A stretch of 63,301 bases of DNA from Acidobacteriota bacterium (GTDB lineage Bacteria; Actinomycetota; Acidimicrobiia; ATN3), in the NCBI GenBank assembly GCA_003577105.1, contig QEUQ01000015.1:1-63301 (forward strand), in the 5' to 3' direction. The notes beneath the pieces were generated by a model. The model saw nothing but the letters and a program-made list of their open reading frames with translations, was not told the origin of the DNA and made no database searches. Both the position numbers and the translations under genes were made by a program. This document shows positions 62,397 to 63,301 of the stretch, in pieces (positions within the stretch are counted from its first letter, which is position 1; every line of letters starts with the position of its first letter).

Positions 62397-63301
62397 ATGA
62401 TGAGCAACAAGCCGGGTCGCGAACTCGTCCTGGAGGTAGCCCGGGTCACCGAGGCGGCAGCAATTGCCGCGGGGCGTTGGGCCGGCAGCGGTGACAAGAA
62501 CGGTGCCGACGGCGCGGCGGTAACCGCCATGAGACGACAGCTCGAAACCGTCACCATGGATGGCGTGGTGATCATCGGTGAAGGCGAAAAAGACGAAGCA
62601 CCGATGCTCTACAACGGCGAGCGGGTCGGATCGGGGGAAGGACCCGCAGTAGACGTCGCGGTGGATCCAATTGACGGGACAACGCTGCTTTCCCTCGGGC
62701 GTCAGAATTCGGTTGCAGTGATGACGATTGCCGAGAGCGGATCAATGTTTGACCCGGGCCCGTGCGTATACATGGAGAAGATGGCGGTGGGTCCGAGTGC
62801 AGCCGGTTCAATTGACATATCCAGGCCCGTCGCCGAGAACATCCGGTCCGTGGCATCGGCGCTTGGCAAGGAACTCGGCGACGTCGTCGCCGTGATCCTG
62901 GACCGCGATCGCCACGCCGAGATCATTGAAGAGGTGCGAGGCACCGGCGCGAAGGTGCGTCTGATACCCGATGGCGATGTGGCCGGCGCCTTGTCGACGG
63001 CCGTGGACTATGTGCCAGGTGACATCTTGATTGGCATTGGTGGAACACCCGAGGGTGTGATTGCCGCCGGGGCCCTGAAGTGCCTCGGCGGCGAGTTGCA
63101 CGCTCCACGACCGTACATGCACGTCTACATCTCGCGTCAACGCGACGAGGTCCGCATTGCGCAATCGCGGATCTGCGAGCATCCCGCCGCTTGGCACCCG
63201 CTCGAACCGGCCATTCGACGCTACCGGCTCCGAAGTTTTCCATACGGCCTGATCTATGCCGTCGAGAATGGCGAGGTTGTCGTCCTCGCTGTCGCGCACC
63301 T
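62397..63301 (+). CDS. glpX: GlpX class II fructose-1,6-bisphosphatase, changing into a ParE-toxin-like sequence; runs off the window
   Basis: From ATG 62397 (GGGAGA upstream) residues 1 to about 234 are typical GlpX: ARVTEAAAIAAGRWAGSGDK, IIGEGEKDEAPMLYNGERVG, VDVAVDPIDGTTLLSLG and IGIGGTPEGVIAAGALKCLGG. GlpX removes the 1-phosphate from fructose-1,6-bisphosphate in gluconeogenesis. Normally the family continues GGE-x-x-GRLWP; here, from about nt 63100, the frame continues without a stop but reads EVRIAQSRICEHPAAWHPL, RRYRLRSFPYGLIYAVENG and EVVVLAVAHL, which resemble the C-terminal half of RelE/ParE toxins. Either a genuine rare fusion, an insertion or an assembly chimera near the end. The C-terminus is not seen. 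Confidence 0.75.
   Translation, partial: MMSNKPGRELVLEVARVTEAAAIAAGRWAGSGDKNGADGAAVTAMRRQLETVTMDGVVIIGEGEKDEAPMLYNGERVGSGEGPAVDVAVDPIDGTTLLSLGRQNSVAVMTIAESGSMFDPGPCVYMEKMAVGPSAAGSIDISRPVAENIRSVASALGKELGDVVAVILDRDRHAEIIEEVRGTGAKVRLIPDGDVAGALSTAVDYVPGDILIGIGGTPEGVIAAGALKCLGGELHAPRPYMHVYISRQRDEVRIAQSRICEHPAAWHPLEPAIRRYRLRSFPYGLIYAVENGEVVVLAVAH

Noticed and set aside
62808-63299. 163-codon minus-strand frame across the right end
   Set aside because: It is antisense to GlpX and the toxin-like sequence; no independent support.

Overview
The window reads as chromosomal DNA from a high-GC Gram-positive bacterium of the phylum Actinomycetota. The strongest signs are the order enolase / FtsB-DivIC-like septum protein / DUF501 / Ppx-GppA (10466-13849), a probable F420-dependent PPOX enzyme, a DUF3152 protease, a TIGR03084-type protein, an LCP cell-wall protein and a crotonyl-CoA carboxylase/reductase paired with an ethylmalonyl-CoA mutase. 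Lineage below phylum cannot be fixed from the sequence; a PilA-like pilin and a DUF5667-like protein would suit a deep class such as Thermoleophilia or Acidimicrobiia, but that is inference. There is no phage, transposon, CRISPR array or rRNA. Genes are packed, often with 4-8 nt overlaps, and GTG and TTG starts are common.

Layout. 1-6054: an edge-truncated membrane protein, then an acyl-CoA cluster (two enoyl-CoA hydratase-like proteins, an acyl-CoA carboxylase beta subunit) with an odd GRAM-like/low-complexity/VOC fusion protein. 6130-8216: CcdA and TlpA-type thiol-redox genes overlapping tail to tail, then a molybdopterin oxidoreductase. 8244-10354: a lipoprotein resembling phospholipase B-like Ntn hydrolases and a 61-residue zinc-knuckle protein. 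10466-17851: enolase, septum protein, a DUF501-Ppx fusion and two GT-C-like membrane proteins, the second with a four-repeat exported tail. 17852-19734: tRNA-Leu(UAA) followed by a PaeR7I/XhoI-type restriction-modification pair.

19827-31143: a CoA ligase with a D-threonine aldolase-like enzyme, fumarase, a three-gene cluster (SRPBCC-MFS fusion, Tat lipoprotein amine oxidase, second MFS carrier) and another CoA ligase with a DinB/maleylpyruvate-isomerase-like partner. 31320-33111: an ECF sigma factor with its probable promoter and a DUF5667-like membrane partner. 33142-36664: divergent ethylmalonyl-CoA mutase and crotonyl-CoA carboxylase/reductase, the diagnostic pair of the ethylmalonyl-CoA pathway, which would work with the carboxylase subunit at the left and with fumarase. 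36718-45832: F420-type oxidoreductase, lipoprotein, cold-shock-like protein with an acidic tail, a hybrid histidine kinase directly before cobalamin-dependent methionine synthase, an LCP protein and a hydrolase.

45897-55889: Nudix hydrolase, an SLC41/MgtE-type transporter beside a PhoU-RCK-PhoU-RCK protein, a CDF metal exporter, two exported/membrane proteins with YtkA/CopD-like features and an asymmetric ABC exporter pair. 55978-62338: a lone pilin and a SUF iron-sulfur assembly region (sufB, two exported proteases, sufD, Rieske ferredoxin, sufC). A promoter with an IscR/Rrf2-type palindrome precedes sufB, and a near-copy of the palindrome precedes sufD. 62397-63301: the start of glpX, which changes in frame into a RelE/ParE-toxin-like sequence about 200 nt before the window ends.

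No single unmistakably new system was found. The best candidates for novelty are the SUF operators, the transporter plus double PhoU-RCK protein, and several unusual fusions (GRAM-VOC, SRPBCC-MFS, DUF501-Ppx, GT-C with beta repeats, GlpX-ParE).
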